Source: Aeromicrobium marinum DSM 15272 (GTDB taxonomy: Bacteria; Actinomycetota; Actinomycetes; Propionibacteriales; Nocardioidaceae). Taken from it: DNA of 64,000 nucleotides. Positions 16,048-25,968 of this stretch are shown piece after piece. Position 1 is the first letter of the stretch. Each line of letters starts with the position of its first letter. The notes below the pieces were generated by a model. The model did no database searches. It had not been told where the DNA came from and was given only the letters and a program-made list of their open reading frames with translations. The stretch is taken from positions 285,016 to 349,015 of the forward strand of contig NZ_CM001024.1 of assembly GCF_000160775.2 (NCBI RefSeq), written 5' to 3'. The position numbers and the translations under genes are program-made.

Positions 16048-16875
16048 GTGCTGATCCTCGCGGCGACCCCGATCGGACAGGTCGCGGACGCCTCCTCCCG
16101 TCTCGGCCCGGCGCTCGCGGCTGCCGACGTCGTCGCCGCCGAGGACACGCGGCGGTTCCGCCGACTGGTCTCGGACCTCGGCGTCGAGGTGACGGCACGC
16201 GTCGTGTCGTACTTCGAGGGCAACGAGGCGGCCCGCACCCCCGAGCTGGTCGACCACCTCAGGGCGGGCCTGACGGTCGTCCTGGTCACCGACGCCGGCA
16301 TGCCGAGCGTGTCCGACCCCGGCTACCGCCTGGTCGCGGCGGCGATCGACGCCGGCGTGACGGTCACCACCGTCCCGGGGCCCTCCGCGGTGCTCGCGGC
16401 CCTGGCCGTGTCCGGCCTGCCGGTGGACCGCTTCACCTTCGAGGGATTCGCGCCCCGCAAGGCCGGCGACCGGGCCCGGGTGTTCGGCGAGCTCGCCGAC
16501 GAGCGGCGCACCATGGTGTTCTTCGAGTCGCCGCACCGCACCGCCGCCACGCTTGCGGCCATGGCCGACCGGTTCGGCCCTGATCGCCGCGCTGCGGTGT
16601 GCCGCGAGCTGACCAAGACCTACGAGGAGGTCGTGCGGGGATCCCTCGCCGAACTCGCTACCTGGGCTCGCGAGACCGAGAACGGGGTGCGTGGTGAGAT
16701 CACGGTGGTGGTCGACGGCGCACGTCCGGTGGCGCGGACCTACGACACGGCCGCCCTCGCCGCACTGGTGGCCGAGGCCGAGGCCACGGGGATGACCCGC
16801 AAAGACGCGATCGCGGCGGTCGTCGCCAGCACGGGCGTGCGCAAGCGCGAGGTCTACGAGGCCGCGCACGCCTGA
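16048..16875 (+). CDS. rsmI: 16S rRNA (cytidine1402-2'-O)-methyltransferase
   Basis: A 275-residue SAM-dependent tetrapyrrole-methylase-fold enzyme that 2'-O-methylates C1402 of 16S rRNA. It begins [14 protein letters not shown] and has [43 protein letters not shown] and FFESPHR, the standard RsmI blocks. GTG start at 16048 gives the family N-terminus; the frame from an ATG at 16032 is a different frame. purK follows after 44 bp. Confidence 0.93.
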   Translation: MLILAATPIGQVADASSRLGPALAAADVVAAEDTRRFRRLVSDLGVEVTARVVSYFEGNEAARTPELVDHLRAGLTVVLVTDAGMPSVSDPGYRLVAAAIDAGVTVTTVPGPSAVLAALAVSGLPVDRFTFEGFAPRKAGDRARVFGELADERRTMVFFESPHRTAATLAAMADRFGPDRRAAVCRELTKTYEEVVRGSLAELATWARETENGVRGEITVVVDGARPVARTYDTAALAALVAEAEATGMTRKDAIAAVVASTGVRKREVYEAAHA

Positions 16876-16907
16876 GTCCCGGCACGATCCCGGGCCGCGC
16901 GGCTCGA

Positions 16908-16913
16908 TAGTCT
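16908..16913 (+). promoter_or_regulatory. Leaderless -10 box of purK
   Basis: TAGTCT ends 6 nt before the purK ATG. Confidence 0.5.
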
Positions 16914-16919
16914 CGCCGC

Positions 16920-18050
16920 ATGGACGCCCCCCACCTCGCCGTCGTCGGCGGCGGACAGCTCGCCCGGATGATGCAGCAGGCCGCGATCGGCTCGGGCATC
17001 CGGATCCGCCTGCTCGCGGAGGGTCCCGACGTGTCCGCCGCGCAGGTGGTGCCGGACCGTCTCGTCGGGGACCACACCGTGCTGGCGGACCTCGAACGGG
17101 TCTGCGAGGGCGTCGCCGTGGTGACGTTCGACCACGAGCACGTCCCGCCCGAGCACCTGAGGGCGTTGGCGGCGGCCGGACATGCCCCACGTCCCGGGCC
17201 CCATGCGCTGCTCTTCGCCCAGGACAAGGCCGAGATGCGGGCGCGCCTGGCCGAGCTCGGGGTGCCCGGGCCCGCGCACGCGGTGGTCGCGGATCCGCAG
17301 GACCTGACCGACTTCGCCGGACGCGTCGGGGGTTTTCCGGTCATCGTCAAGACCACGCGCGGAGGGTACGACGGCAAGGGCGTGTGGAAGGTCGACGCGG
17401 CGGACGAGGCCGCCGAGGCGTTCGCGTCGGGTCGCACGCTGATCGCCGAGGAGCTGGTGGACTTCCGCCGGGAGCTCTCGGCCCAGGTGGCGCGCCGCCC
17501 GTCCGGTGAGGTCGTCGCCTACCCGGTGGTGCAGTCACGGCAGGACGACGGCATCTGCCGCGAGGTGATCGCCCCCGCTCCGGATCTCGACGCCGGCCTG
17601 GCCGCGCAGGCCGAACAGATCGCCAGGACGTTGGCGGTCGAGCTGGACGTGGTGGGGATGCTGGCGGTCGAGCTGTTCGAGACCTCCGACGGACGGGTGC
17701 TGGTCAACGAGCTCGCGATGCGGCCGCACAACACCGGCCACTGGAGCATCGACGGCTCAGCCACGAGCCAGTTCGAGAACCACTTGCGCGCCGTGCTGGA
17801 CCTGCCGCTCGGCCCGACCGCAGCACGCGCGCCATGGAGCGTGATGGTCAACGTGCTCGGCGGGTCCGTCACCGACCTCGAGGCGCAGCTCGCCGAGGTG
17901 CTCGCGCAGGTGCCCGAGGCGCGGGTCCATCTGTACGGCAAGGCGGTCCGTTCCGGTCGCAAGGTCGGCCACGTGACGGTGGTCGGCGACGACCTCGACC
18001 AGGTGCGCTCCCGTGCCCGCCTGGCCGCCGACCTGCTCGAGAACGGCTGA
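16920..18050 (+). CDS. purK: 5-(carboxyamino)imidazole ribonucleotide synthase
   Basis: A 376-residue ATP-grasp enzyme of purine synthesis that carboxylates AIR with bicarbonate and ATP to N5-CAIR. The N-terminus has VVGGGQLARMMQQAA; the ATP-grasp part has VIVKTTRGGYDGKGVWKV and IAEELVDFRRELS; the metal-binding segment reads LVNELAMRPHNTGHWSIDG. It pairs with purE, which uses its product. The two genes are separated by repeat copy C, so they are not a simple overlapping operon. Confidence 0.95.
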   Translation: MDAPHLAVVGGGQLARMMQQAAIGSGIRIRLLAEGPDVSAAQVVPDRLVGDHTVLADLERVCEGVAVVTFDHEHVPPEHLRALAAAGHAPRPGPHALLFAQDKAEMRARLAELGVPGPAHAVVADPQDLTDFAGRVGGFPVIVKTTRGGYDGKGVWKVDAADEAAEAFASGRTLIAEELVDFRRELSAQVARRPSGEVVAYPVVQSRQDDGICREVIAPAPDLDAGLAAQAEQIARTLAVELDVVGMLAVELFETSDGRVLVNELAMRPHNTGHWSIDGSATSQFENHLRAVLDLPLGPTAARAPWSVMVNVLGGSVTDLEAQLAEVLAQVPEARVHLYGKAVRSGRKVGHVTVVGDDLDQVRSRARLAADLLENG

Positions 18051-18056
18051 CCCCGA

Positions 18057-18166
18057 GGGCGGTGGATTCGCGACCGAATGGCTCCGTCGGTGGGGATGCG
18101 ACCGTTTGAGCGTCCATTCGGTCCGCTGGGCACCGCCGGCCTCTTTCGGTCGCGAATCCACCGCCC
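18057..18166. repeat. Modular palindromic repeat, copy C
   Basis: Type 1 arms at 18057-18080 and 18143-18166 are inverted copies over 24 nt with one mismatch. Between them lies an inverted type 2 module (18115-18137) 5 nt before the last arm, the same spacing as in copy B. The copy fills the purK-purE gap and ends 12 bp before the purE -10 box. Confidence 0.87.
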
Positions 18167-18178
18167 CTGCGGGGTGGG

Positions 18179-18184
18179 TAGGGT
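18179..18184 (+). promoter_or_regulatory. Leaderless -10 box of purE
   Basis: TAGGGT ends 7 nt before the ATG at 18192. Confidence 0.55.
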
Positions 18185-18191
18185 GTGCGGC

Positions 18192-18686
18192 ATGAACAGC
18201 CAGCCGCGGGTCGGGATCGTGATGGGTTCGGACTCCGACTGGCCCACCATGCAGGCCGCCGCCACCGCGCTGGCGGAGTTCGACATCGCCACCGAGGCCG
18301 ACGTGGTGTCGGCCCACCGGATGCCCGACGAGATGCTCGCCTACGGCCGCGAGGCCCATGCCCGGGGCCTCGAGGTCATCATCGCCGGCGCCGGCGGCGC
18401 CGCGCACCTGCCCGGCATGCTCGCCGCCGTCACCCCCTTGCCGGTCATCGGGGTGCCCGTCCCGCTGGCCCACCTCGACGGCATGGACTCCCTGCTGTCG
18501 ATCGTGCAGATGCCGGCAGGGGTCCCGGTCGCGACCGTGTCGATCGGCAACGCCCGCAACGCGGGCCTGCTCGCCGTGCGGATCCTCGCGGCGGGCGACC
18601 CCGGTCTCACCGCCCGGATGCTGGACTTCCAGGCCGCGCTGGCCGAGGCCGCCCGCGCCAAGGGAGCGGTCGTCCGCGGCGGGTAG
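18192..18686 (+). CDS. purE: N5-CAIR mutase
   Basis: A 164-residue class I PurE that rearranges N5-CAIR to [13 protein letters not shown] near residue 11, SAHRMPDEM near 41 with the catalytic His, and [12 protein letters not shown] near 72 are all present. The start at 18192 matches both the family N-terminus and the -10 box; an upstream in-frame ATG at 18078 runs through the repeat and is rejected. It converges with mqo with 3 bp between stops. Confidence 0.95.
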   Translation: MNSQPRVGIVMGSDSDWPTMQAAATALAEFDIATEADVVSAHRMPDEMLAYGREAHARGLEVIIAGAGGAAHLPGMLAAVTPLPVIGVPVPLAHLDGMDSLLSIVQMPAGVPVATVSIGNARNAGLLAVRILAAGDPGLTARMLDFQAALAEAARAKGAVVRGG

Positions 18687-18689
18687 CCG

Positions 18690-20213
18690 TCAGACCAGGC
18701 CGAGCGAGGTGTCGGTCCAGGACCGCAGGTCCGCCAGCAGGCTCGGGTTCTCCTGCAGCGCCACGCCGTACGACGGCACGATCTCCTTGAGCTGCGGGCG
18801 CCAGCCGTCGATCCGACCGGGGAAGCACCGCTCGAGCACGTCGAGCATGGCCGCCACGGCGGTGGACGCACCGGGGGAGGCGCCCAGGAGCCCGGCGATC
18901 GACCCGTCGGCCGCGCTGATGACCGTGGTGCCGAACTCCAGCCCGCCGCCCCAGCCCTTCTTGCGCACGACCTGCACCCGCTGACCGGCCGTGATGAGCT
19001 CCCAGTCGGAAGCCTCGACGATCGGGGCGAACACCGACAGCTCGTCGATCTTGCGGTGCTGGTTCTTCAACAGCTCCAGGACCAGGTACTTGACCAGGGG
19101 CGCCGAGGTCAGCCCGACGCCGGCCATCGGGCCGAGGTTGTCGATGCGCATCGACCGCGGCAGGTCGGTGAACGAGCCGTTCTTGAGGAACTTCGGGGTC
19201 CAGCCGGCGTAGGGGCCGAACAGCAGGGAGCGCTGACCGTCGATCACCCGGGTGTCCAGGTGCGGGACGGACATCGGCGGCGCCCCGACGGCGGCCATGC
19301 CGTAGACCTTCGCCTCGTGGCGTGCCGTGACGTCCTCGTCGACGCACCTTAGGAACTGCCCGCTGACGGGGAAGCCGGCGAAGCCCTTGACCTCGTCGAT
19401 GCCCGAACGCTGCAGCAGGTGCAGGGCGCCCCCGCCGGCGCCGACGAACACGAACCGTGCCGAGATGTTCAGGGTGCCGCCGCGCACGCGGTCACGGACC
19501 TTGACCTTCCACGTGCCGTCGGTGTTCTTGCGCAGGCTCTTGACGTCGTGGCCGTAGCGGATGTCGGCGCCCCGGTCGGCGAGGTGGGCCAGCAGCTGTC
19601 CGGTGAGGGCGCCGAAGTCGACGTCGGTGCCGTTCTGGCTCCAGTTGAGGGCGACCGTCTCGTCCTCGGGGCGTCCCTCGGCCATGAGGGGCAGGCGCCG
19701 GGCGAACTCGTCGCGGTCGTCGACGTACTCGATGCCCTCGAAGAGGGGGTTGCCGGCGAGCGCGTCGTGGCGCAGCCGCAGGTACTCGGCGTTCTCGGCG
19801 CCGCGGACGAAGCTCACGTGGGGAACGGCGTTGATGAACGACGACGGGTCGTGGAGCATCCCGTGGTCGACGCCGTGCGCCCAGAACTGCCGCGACAGCT
19901 GGAACTGCTCGTTGACGACCAGGGCCTTGGACACGTCGACCGAACCGTCGGGCAGCCGGGGCGTGTAGTTCAGCTCGCAGAGGGCCGAGTGGCCCGTGCC
20001 GGCGTTGTTCCACGGGTCCGAGCTCTCCAGCGCGGGCCCCTCGAGACGCTCCAGGACCGTGACCGACCAGTCAGGCTCCAACGACCGGATCAGGGCGCCC
20101 AGGGTGGCGCTCATGACACCGGCGCCGACCAGCAGGACGTCCGTGGTGATCCGGTTCGGATCGGCGGCGGGCTTGCGGGAGGGAAGGTTCGCGTTCAGCG
20201 TCAACGCCGACAT
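18690..20213 (-). CDS. mqo: Malate:quinone oxidoreductase
   Basis: A 507-residue FAD-dependent peripheral membrane enzyme that oxidises malate to oxaloacetate and reduces quinone (TCA cycle/respiration). The FAD motif [16 protein letters not shown] follows a short N-terminus. [22 protein letters not shown] is the family signature near residue 60, and [15 protein letters not shown] is further on. The ATG at 20213 is preceded directly by AGGAG, which is too close to be ideal; the ATG at 20237 is an alternative. Length from 20213 is normal. Confidence 0.94.
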   Translation of the reverse strand: MSALTLNANLPSRKPAADPNRITTDVLLVGAGVMSATLGALIRSLEPDWSVTVLERLEGPALESSDPWNNAGTGHSALCELNYTPRLPDGSVDVSKALVVNEQFQLSRQFWAHGVDHGMLHDPSSFINAVPHVSFVRGAENAEYLRLRHDALAGNPLFEGIEYVDDRDEFARRLPLMAEGRPEDETVALNWSQNGTDVDFGALTGQLLAHLADRGADIRYGHDVKSLRKNTDGTWKVKVRDRVRGGTLNISARFVFVGAGGGALHLLQRSGIDEVKGFAGFPVSGQFLRCVDEDVTARHEAKVYGMAAVGAPPMSVPHLDTRVIDGQRSLLFGPYAGWTPKFLKNGSFTDLPRSMRIDNLGPMAGVGLTSAPLVKYLVLELLKNQHRKIDELSVFAPIVEASDWELITAGQRVQVVRKKGWGGGLEFGTTVISAADGSIAGLLGASPGASTAVAAMLDVLERCFPGRIDGWRPQLKEIVPSYGVALQENPSLLADLRSWTDTSLGLV

Positions 20214-20357
20214 CTCCTGGGATCGAGGAACATGCATCCGGGCCGGGGGTGTTCGGCCACCCACCAACTCTGCCGGTCCACCCCGGGCCACCGCCTCTCC
20301 AGACGGTGTGACGTTGCCCGGACACGCTGTGATCTGTGTCGCAGCGACCCCGTCGGG

Positions 20358-20975
20358 TCAGTACAAGCCGGTCCGGTAGGCGTCCCCGTAGTAGGCCTGC
20401 AGGTCCTCCAGGGAGTCGTCCGGGCGCTCCAGGCTCCGGGCGATCTCGGCGCGACTCGGCACCGCGTCGGGCCGCCAGGTCTGCGGCTCCCAGAGCTCGG
20501 AGCGCAGCAAGGCCTTGGCGCAGTGGAAGAAGACCTGTTCGACGGTGACCTCGCAGACCACGACCGGACGGTGGCCGCGCACGGTCATCTCCCCTGCGTA
20601 GGGCGCGTCGGCGAGCAGCCGGGCCCGACCGTTCACCCGCAGGGTGTCGCCGCGGCCGGGCACGCAGAACAACAGCCCGATGCGGGGGTTCTGGAGCAGG
20701 TTCAGGAAGCCGTCGGCGCGGCGGTTGCCGGGACGTTCGGCGATCGCGAGGGTCGCGTCGTCGACCACGTGCACCAGCGAGCCGGCGGGGTCGCCCTTCG
20801 GTGACACGTCGCAGGTGCCGTCGGTGGCCGACGTGGCCACGAGGCAGAAGGGTGACGCGGCCAACCAGGCCCGGTGCTCGGGGTGGAGCCGGTCGCGGTC
20901 CTTCTCGACGACGCGGTCCAGCGGTGTCCCGAGCAGCTCACGGAGGTGCTCGGGGGTCGTGATCTCGGTGGCCAT
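20358..20975 (-). CDS. Pyridoxamine 5'-phosphate oxidase-like FMN protein
   Basis: A 205-residue split-barrel protein of the PPOX class often annotated as MSMEG_1061-like. Motifs include FCLVATSATDGTCDVSPKGDPAG and LAIAERPGNRRADGFLNLLQNP, which form the flavin-binding strands, then LRVNGRARLL. It may use FMN or F420; substrate unknown. A TACGCT box lies 5 nt before the ATG, so the mRNA may be leaderless. mqo lies downstream on the same strand after 144 bp. Confidence 0.8.
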   Translation of the reverse strand: MATEITTPEHLRELLGTPLDRVVEKDRDRLHPEHRAWLAASPFCLVATSATDGTCDVSPKGDPAGSLVHVVDDATLAIAERPGNRRADGFLNLLQNPRIGLLFCVPGRGDTLRVNGRARLLADAPYAGEMTVRGHRPVVVCEVTVEQVFFHCAKALLRSELWEPQTWRPDAVPSRAEIARSLERPDDSLEDLQAYYGDAYRTGLY

Positions 20976-21004
20976 GCCTCAGCGTAGGCGGCCGTGCCCG
21001 TCGT

Positions 21005-21595
21005 TCAGCGGACGTACGAGGTGAGGCTCGTCAGGGTGGGCTGCGCGGGCGACGAGGCGAACCCGAACCGCACGGGCGGAGCGACCGGTGCCAGGGCGCC
21101 GAGCTCGCGGTCGTACCAGGTCGCCCCGGCGGCGGTGACCCGGTGCACGTCGCGGGCGGCATACCACTCGGTGCGGCCGTGGCCGGCTGATCCGTGCGTC
21201 TGCACCCCGGGCATGAGCCGCCGCGCGATCGGGCTGCAGATCCGCGCCCACAGCTCGGAGCGCCGCAGCGGTGCCGGCACCAGTCGCAGCAGGGGGGCGA
21301 CCCAGAGCCGTCCGCCGGGCGTGAACCAGACCTGCAGCGACCTCGAGTGGACCGACCAGGTGTCTCCTCGCGTCACGTCGACGGGTTCGATGCGCACCTC
21401 GTCGAAGGAGTAGGTCGTGGCGACGAAGTCGGCGACGTCCTGCCGAGGGGCGATGAGGGTGCGGTGGCCGGTGGCGTCCTCGACCATCGCGTCGGCGAAC
21501 CGGCCGAACGGGCTCTCGTCCCACATGCCGATCACGATCCGGGTCCCCTCGGCGGTGCCGATCCCGGCGATGTGGCCGGTGAAGGAGCTGGTCAT
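21005..21595 (-). CDS. Conserved protein of unknown function
   Basis: A 196-residue soluble protein that I do not recognise. It starts MTSSFTGHIAGIGTAEGTRI and is rich in Arg/Trp, with a segment TYSFDEVRIEPVDV and no membrane helix or signal peptide. The ATG at 21595 fits better than the in-frame start at 21628, which adds a non-conserved-looking extension. It lies 29 bp upstream of the PPOX gene on the same strand, so they may share a transcript. Confidence 0.6.
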   Translation of the reverse strand: MTSSFTGHIAGIGTAEGTRIVIGMWDESPFGRFADAMVEDATGHRTLIAPRQDVADFVATTYSFDEVRIEPVDVTRGDTWSVHSRSLQVWFTPGGRLWVAPLLRLVPAPLRRSELWARICSPIARRLMPGVQTHGSAGHGRTEWYAARDVHRVTAAGATWYDRELGALAPVAPPVRFGFASSPAQPTLTSLTSYVR

Positions 21596-21672
21596 GCCGC
21601 CAGTGTGTCCCACGGCCCGAAGGCCCACACCTCGACGATCCGCCCGCGGGGCACGGTGGCACGAGCACGCGC

Positions 21673-21678
21673 TAGAAT
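21673..21678 (+). promoter_or_regulatory. -10 box of the acyl-CoA dehydrogenase gene
   Basis: TAGAAT lies 30 bp before the GTG start at 21709; no clear -35 is seen. The short A/T-rich stretch stands out in this GC-rich DNA. Confidence 0.45.
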
Positions 21679-21708
21679 TATCAGGTCGTCCTACTATCTG
21701 GAGTCCAC

Positions 21709-22872
21709 GTGTCTGATCTGTTCGCCCTGTCCGAGGAGCACCGCGCCATCCGCGAGGCCGTCCGCGCCGTCGCCGAGAACAAGATCGCCCCGTGGGCGGC
21801 CGAGGTCGACGAGGACGCGCGGTTCCCCCGCGAGGCGGCCGACGCCCTGCTGGCGTCGGACTTCCACGCCCCGCACGTGCCCGAGGAGTACGGAGGCGCC
21901 GGTGCGGACGCCCTGGCCACGGTGCTGGTCATCGAGGAGGTCGCTCGCGTCTGCGTGTCCAGCTCGCTGATCCCCGCCGTCAACAAGCTGGGATCGCTGC
22001 CGGTGCAGATCGGCGGTGACGAGCAGATCAAGGCGACGTACCTCGGCCGTCTGGCTCGCGGCGAGGGCGGCTTCTCCTACTGCCTGTCCGAGCCCGACGC
22101 GGGCTCGGACGCGGCCAACCAGAAGACCCGCGCGGTCCGCGACGGCGACGACTGGGTGCTCAACGGGGTGAAGCGCTGGATCACCAACGCCGGTGAGTCC
22201 GAGTACTACACGGTGCTGGCGCAGACCGATCCGGAGAAGCGCACCAAGGGCATCACGGCCTTCGTGGTCGAGAAGTCCGACGAGGGCGTGTCGTTCGGTG
22301 CGCCGGAGAAGAAGCTCGGCATCAAGGGGTCTCCCACCCGGGAGGTGTACCTGGACCACGTCCGCATCCCCGGTGACCGGATCATCGGCGAGGTCGGACA
22401 GGGCTTCGCCCTCGCGATGCAGACGCTGGACCACACCCGCGTCACGATCGCCGCGCAGGCGGTCGGCGTGGCCCAGGGCGCCCTGGACCACGCGCTCGGG
22501 TACGTGCAGGAGCGCCGGCAGTTCGGCAAGGCGATCGCCGAGTTCCAGGGCATCGAGTTCATGCTCGCCGACATGGGCATGAAGATCGAGGCGGCCCGCC
22601 AGCTCACCTACGCGGCAGCCGGTCGGTCCGAGCGCGGGGACGCCGACCTCACGTTCTTCGGCGCCGCGGCGAAGGCGTTCGCGTCCGACGTCGCGATGCA
22701 GGTGACCGTCGACGCGGTCCAGCTGCTCGGCGGCTACGGCTACACCCGGGACTACCCCGTGGAGCGGATGATGCGCGACGCGAAGATCACCCAGATCTAC
22801 GAGGGCACCAACCAGGTGCAGCGCGTCGTCATGGGCCGCCAGCTCCTCGCAGGGGTCCAGTCCACCCTCTGA
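21709..22872 (+). CDS. Acyl-CoA dehydrogenase
   Basis: A 387-residue FAD enzyme that introduces the 2,3 double bond into acyl-CoA in beta-oxidation. YCLSEPDAGSDAA and WITNAGESEYYTV bind FAD/substrate, and the catalytic base is Glu365 in QIYEGTNQVQR, the position used by short/medium-chain enzymes. GTG start with GGAG 5 bp upstream. Chain length specificity cannot be read from sequence. It may degrade the fatty acids produced after AlkB oxidation. Confidence 0.92.
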   Translation: MSDLFALSEEHRAIREAVRAVAENKIAPWAAEVDEDARFPREAADALLASDFHAPHVPEEYGGAGADALATVLVIEEVARVCVSSSLIPAVNKLGSLPVQIGGDEQIKATYLGRLARGEGGFSYCLSEPDAGSDAANQKTRAVRDGDDWVLNGVKRWITNAGESEYYTVLAQTDPEKRTKGITAFVVEKSDEGVSFGAPEKKLGIKGSPTREVYLDHVRIPGDRIIGEVGQGFALAMQTLDHTRVTIAAQAVGVAQGALDHALGYVQERRQFGKAIAEFQGIEFMLADMGMKIEAARQLTYAAAGRSERGDADLTFFGAAAKAFASDVAMQVTVDAVQLLGGYGYTRDYPVERMMRDAKITQIYEGTNQVQRVVMGRQLLAGVQSTL

Positions 22873-22874
22873 CC

Positions 22875-22880
22875 TACGGT
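22875..22880 (+). promoter_or_regulatory. Leaderless -10 box of the VOC gene
   Basis: TACGGT ends 6 nt before the ATG at 22887. Confidence 0.45.
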
Positions 22881-22886
22881 GGGTGC

Positions 22887-23582
22887 ATGGCTCTGGTGAC
22901 GTTCAAGGACCTGTGCATCGACGCGTCCGACCCGGCGGTGATGACGGACTTCTGGTCGCGGTCGCTCGGACTGGCCGGCGAGGTGTTCGAGGACGACGGC
23001 AGCGGGGTCCTGCGGGGTGAGCGGCCGGAGCAGACCGTCTGGGTCAACCCGGTGCCCGAGCCGGTCGCGGTCAAGAACCGGGTGCACCTCGACCTGCGCT
23101 CGCCGTCGCTCGACCCGTTCGCCGGGTGCCGCCGGCTCACCGAGGTCGGACAGTTCCCCTGGACGGTGTTCGCCGACCCGGAGGGCAACGAGTTCTGCGT
23201 GTTCGTCGACGAGCGGACCGGCGGGCCGCAGCTGAAGGACGTCGTCGTCGACGCCGTGGATCCGCGCACGATCGCCGTGTGGTGGGCCGGGGTCTGGGGT
23301 GGCGAGGTGTCGCATCCCGAGGGGTACTCGCACGTCGACGAGATCCCGGGTGCTCCGGTCGAGTCCTTCGACTTCGTCGCGGTGCCGGAGACGAAGCGGG
23401 TCAAGAACCGGCTGCACTGGGACGTCACCCTCGAGCCCGGCGTGACCGTCGACGACCTGGTCGCCGTCGGTGCGGTCGTGCTGGCGACCCCCACCGAGGA
23501 CGACCGGTGGACGGTCATGGCCGATCCCGAGGGCAACGAGTTCTGCGTGTTCGAGCACGACGCGGCCGATGGGGTTGAATGA
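22887..23582 (+). CDS. VOC (glyoxalase-like) family protein
   Basis: A 231-residue protein made of two glyoxalase/bleomycin-resistance-fold modules, one from the N-terminus to about residue 110 and one from about 118 to the end. Both finish with nearly the same line, [14 protein letters not shown], showing internal duplication. Substrate is unknown; a role in detoxification or ring cleavage is typical of the superfamily. dapE starts only 4 bp after the stop. Confidence 0.82.
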   Translation: MALVTFKDLCIDASDPAVMTDFWSRSLGLAGEVFEDDGSGVLRGERPEQTVWVNPVPEPVAVKNRVHLDLRSPSLDPFAGCRRLTEVGQFPWTVFADPEGNEFCVFVDERTGGPQLKDVVVDAVDPRTIAVWWAGVWGGEVSHPEGYSHVDEIPGAPVESFDFVAVPETKRVKNRLHWDVTLEPGVTVDDLVAVGAVVLATPTEDDRWTVMADPEGNEFCVFEHDAADGVE

Positions 23583-23586
23583 GGGC

Positions 23587-24648
23587 GTGCCCCTCCTCGA
23601 CCTGACCGCGGACGTCGTGACCCTCACCGCTGCCGTGGTCGACATCGCGTCGGAGAGTCACCACGAGCAGGTCATCGCCGACGAGGTGGAGGCCCGGTTG
23701 CTCGAGCTCGACCACCTGCAGGTCGTCCGGGACGGCCACACGATCATCGCCCGCACCGAGCTGGGCCGGTCGTCCCGCGTGGTCATCGCCGGTCACCTCG
23801 ACACCGTGCCGGCCAACGGCAACTTCCCGTCGCGGCTCGACGGCGACGTGCTGCACGGGCTGGGCACCTGCGACATGAAGGGCGGGGTCGCGATCGCGCT
23901 GCACCTGGCCGCGACCGTGCCCGATCCCGCGTGGGACGTCACCTGGGTCTTCTACGAGGCCGAGGAGGTCGCCGCCGAGTTCAACGGCCTCGGCCGGATC
24001 GCCCGCGAGCGACCCGAGCTGCTGGCCGCCGACTTCGCGATCCTCATGGAGCCGTCCGACGCCGGCATCGAGGCCGGCTGCCAGGGGACGCTGCGGGTCG
24101 ACGTCACCACCGGCGGTGAGCGGGCCCACTCCGCGCGGTCGTGGAGGGGCAGCAACGCCATCCACGCCGCGGGCGAGGTGCTCGCCCGCCTGCGGGCCTA
24201 CGAGCCGCGGCGGGTGGTGATCGACGGCCTGGAGTACCGCGAGGGGCTCAACGCCGTGGGTATCAGCGGCGGGGTCGCCGGCAACGTGATCCCCGACGCC
24301 TGCACCGTGACGGTCAACTTCCGGTTCGCCCCCGACCGCGACGAGGCTGCCGCGCTGGCCCACGTGCAGGAGGTGTTCGACGGGTTCGACCTCGTCGTCA
24401 CCGACTCGGCGCCCGGCGCACTGCCGGGGCTCACGGCGCCCGCGGCGGCGGCGTTCGTGGAGGCGGTGGGGGAGTCCCCTCGCCCCAAGTACGGGTGGAC
24501 CGACGTGGCGCAGTTCTCGGTGCTGGGCGTCCCTGCGGTCAACTACGGACCCGGCGACCCGAACTTCGCGCACAAGGCCAACGAGCACGTCCCGGTCGAG
24601 CACCTGCACCGGGTCGAACGACGACTGCGGGAGTGGCTGACCACGTGA
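23587..24648 (+). CDS. dapE: Succinyl-diaminopimelate desuccinylase
   Basis: A 353-residue M20-family metallo-hydrolase that forms LL-diaminopimelate for lysine and peptidoglycan. [12 protein letters not shown] carries the first metal ligand; [21 protein letters not shown] and HKANEHVP supply the others and the catalytic Glu. The GTG at 23587 (GAGG just upstream) gives the normal N-terminus; a TTG at 23575 is an alternative. The stop overlaps the next start by 4 bp (GTGA). Confidence 0.92.
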   Translation: MPLLDLTADVVTLTAAVVDIASESHHEQVIADEVEARLLELDHLQVVRDGHTIIARTELGRSSRVVIAGHLDTVPANGNFPSRLDGDVLHGLGTCDMKGGVAIALHLAATVPDPAWDVTWVFYEAEEVAAEFNGLGRIARERPELLAADFAILMEPSDAGIEAGCQGTLRVDVTTGGERAHSARSWRGSNAIHAAGEVLARLRAYEPRRVVIDGLEYREGLNAVGISGGVAGNVIPDACTVTVNFRFAPDRDEAAALAHVQEVFDGFDLVVTDSAPGALPGLTAPAAAAFVEAVGESPRPKYGWTDVAQFSVLGVPAVNYGPGDPNFAHKANEHVPVEHLHRVERRLREWLTT

Positions 24649-25364
24649 ACAACTCGTTCTACAAGGGGCCGGTCCGCCTGCGCGGCGACCACATCCCCGC
24701 CAGCACCACCGACCAGCGGCTCCTCGACACCGGCGGCAGCGCCGACTGGGTGCACACCGACCCGTGGCGGGTGCTGCGGATCCAGGCCGAGTTCGTCGAG
24801 GGCTTCGGCCAGCTGGCCGAGCTGGGCCCCGCGGTGTCGGTCTTCGGCTCGGCCCGCACCTCCCCGGACGATCCTCTGTACGAGGCGGCACGTGAGCTCG
24901 CTGCCAGGCTCTGCCGAGCCGGTTACGCGGTCGTCACCGGCGGAGGGCCCGGTGCCATGGAGGCGGCCAACCGTGGTGCGCACGAGTGCGGCGGGGTGTC
25001 GGTGGGCCTGGGCATCGAGCTCCCGCACGAACAGGGCCTGAACGAGTTCGTCGACATCGGCATCAACTTCCGCTACTTCTTCGTGCGCAAGACCATGTTC
25101 GTCAAGTACTCCCAGGGCTTCGTGGTCATGCCGGGCGGCTTCGGCACCCTCGACGAGCTCTTCGAGGCGCTGACCCTCGCCCAGACCGGCAAGGTCACCA
25201 CCTTCCCGATCGTGCTGTTCGGCACCGAATACTGGGGCGGCCTGATCGACTGGATCCGCGACACGATGCTGGCCGACGGCAAGATCAGCCCCGCCGACCT
25301 CGACCTCATCCACGTGACCGACGACGTCGAGGACGCGGTCGCGTGGTTCGTGGCCCGCGACTGA
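24645..25364 (+). CDS. LOG-family (TIGR00730) Rossmann-fold protein
   Basis: A 239-residue protein with [14 protein letters not shown] near residue 100 and the signature [16 protein letters not shown] near 162, as in cytokinin riboside 5'-monophosphate phosphoribohydrolases. The likely activity is release of a base from a nucleoside monophosphate. GTG start at 24645 overlaps dapE, a dapE-LOG pairing seen in many actinobacteria. Confidence 0.88.
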   Translation: MNNSFYKGPVRLRGDHIPASTTDQRLLDTGGSADWVHTDPWRVLRIQAEFVEGFGQLAELGPAVSVFGSARTSPDDPLYEAARELAARLCRAGYAVVTGGGPGAMEAANRGAHECGGVSVGLGIELPHEQGLNEFVDIGINFRYFFVRKTMFVKYSQGFVVMPGGFGTLDELFEALTLAQTGKVTTFPIVLFGTEYWGGLIDWIRDTMLADGKISPADLDLIHVTDDVEDAVAWFVARD

Positions 25365-25368
25365 CGCG

Positions 25369-25935
25369 ATGAGTCCGGACCTGGTGATCGGCGACGACGG
25401 CCAACCCCGCTGCCCGTGGGGTGACGCCGCCGGCGAGCGCGACTACCACGACACCGAGTGGGGCCGGCCGGTCACCGACGACACCGCGCTGTTCGAGCGG
25501 ATCAGTCTCGAGGCGTTCCAGTCCGGCCTGTCGTGGTCGATCATCCTGCGCAAGCGCGACAACTTCCGGGCCGCCTTCGCGGGGTTCGATCCCGGGGTGG
25601 TCGCGACGTTCGGCCCCGGGGACGTCGACCGCCTGCTGGCCGACGCCGGGATCGTGCGCAACCGCGCCAAGATCGAGGCGACGATCGGCAACGCGCGCGC
25701 CGTGCTCGACCTCGACCGCCCGCTCGGTGAGCTGCTGTGGTCGTTCGCACCCCCGCCGCGGCCCGCGCCGTCTCGGCTGGCCGACGTGCCGGCCACGACG
25801 CCGGAGTCGGTGGCGATGGCCAGGACCCTCAAGCGGGCCGGCCTGCGGTTCGTCGGACCCACCACCGCGTACGCCCTCATGCAGGCCGTCGGCATGGTCG
25901 ACGACCACCTGGACGGGTGCTCCGCGCGGACCTAG
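25369..25935 (+). CDS. tag: DNA-3-methyladenine glycosylase I
   Basis: A 188-residue helix-hairpin-helix-superfamily base-excision enzyme that removes 3-methyladenine. The zinc site is complete: C15, H27 (in YHDTEWG), H180 and C184 (HxxxC). LEAFQSGLSWSIILRKRDNFR and FVGPTTAYALMQAVGMVDDH are classic Tag blocks. It starts 4 bp after the LOG gene. Confidence 0.94.
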   Translation: MSPDLVIGDDGQPRCPWGDAAGERDYHDTEWGRPVTDDTALFERISLEAFQSGLSWSIILRKRDNFRAAFAGFDPGVVATFGPGDVDRLLADAGIVRNRAKIEATIGNARAVLDLDRPLGELLWSFAPPPRPAPSRLADVPATTPESVAMARTLKRAGLRFVGPTTAYALMQAVGMVDDHLDGCSART

Positions 25936-25968
25936 GTGAGACTGCGAGGGAGACGAGGAGGTCATCCG

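Noticed and set aside
14851-18166. Repeat copies as simple intrinsic terminators
   Set aside because: They lack T-tracts, copy A lies between divergent 5' ends where no terminator is needed, and the fixed modules with exchangeable cores exceed what a stem requires.
18078-18191. N-terminal extension of purE
   Set aside because: It would translate palindromic repeat copy C; the start at 18192 follows a -10 box and matches PurE.
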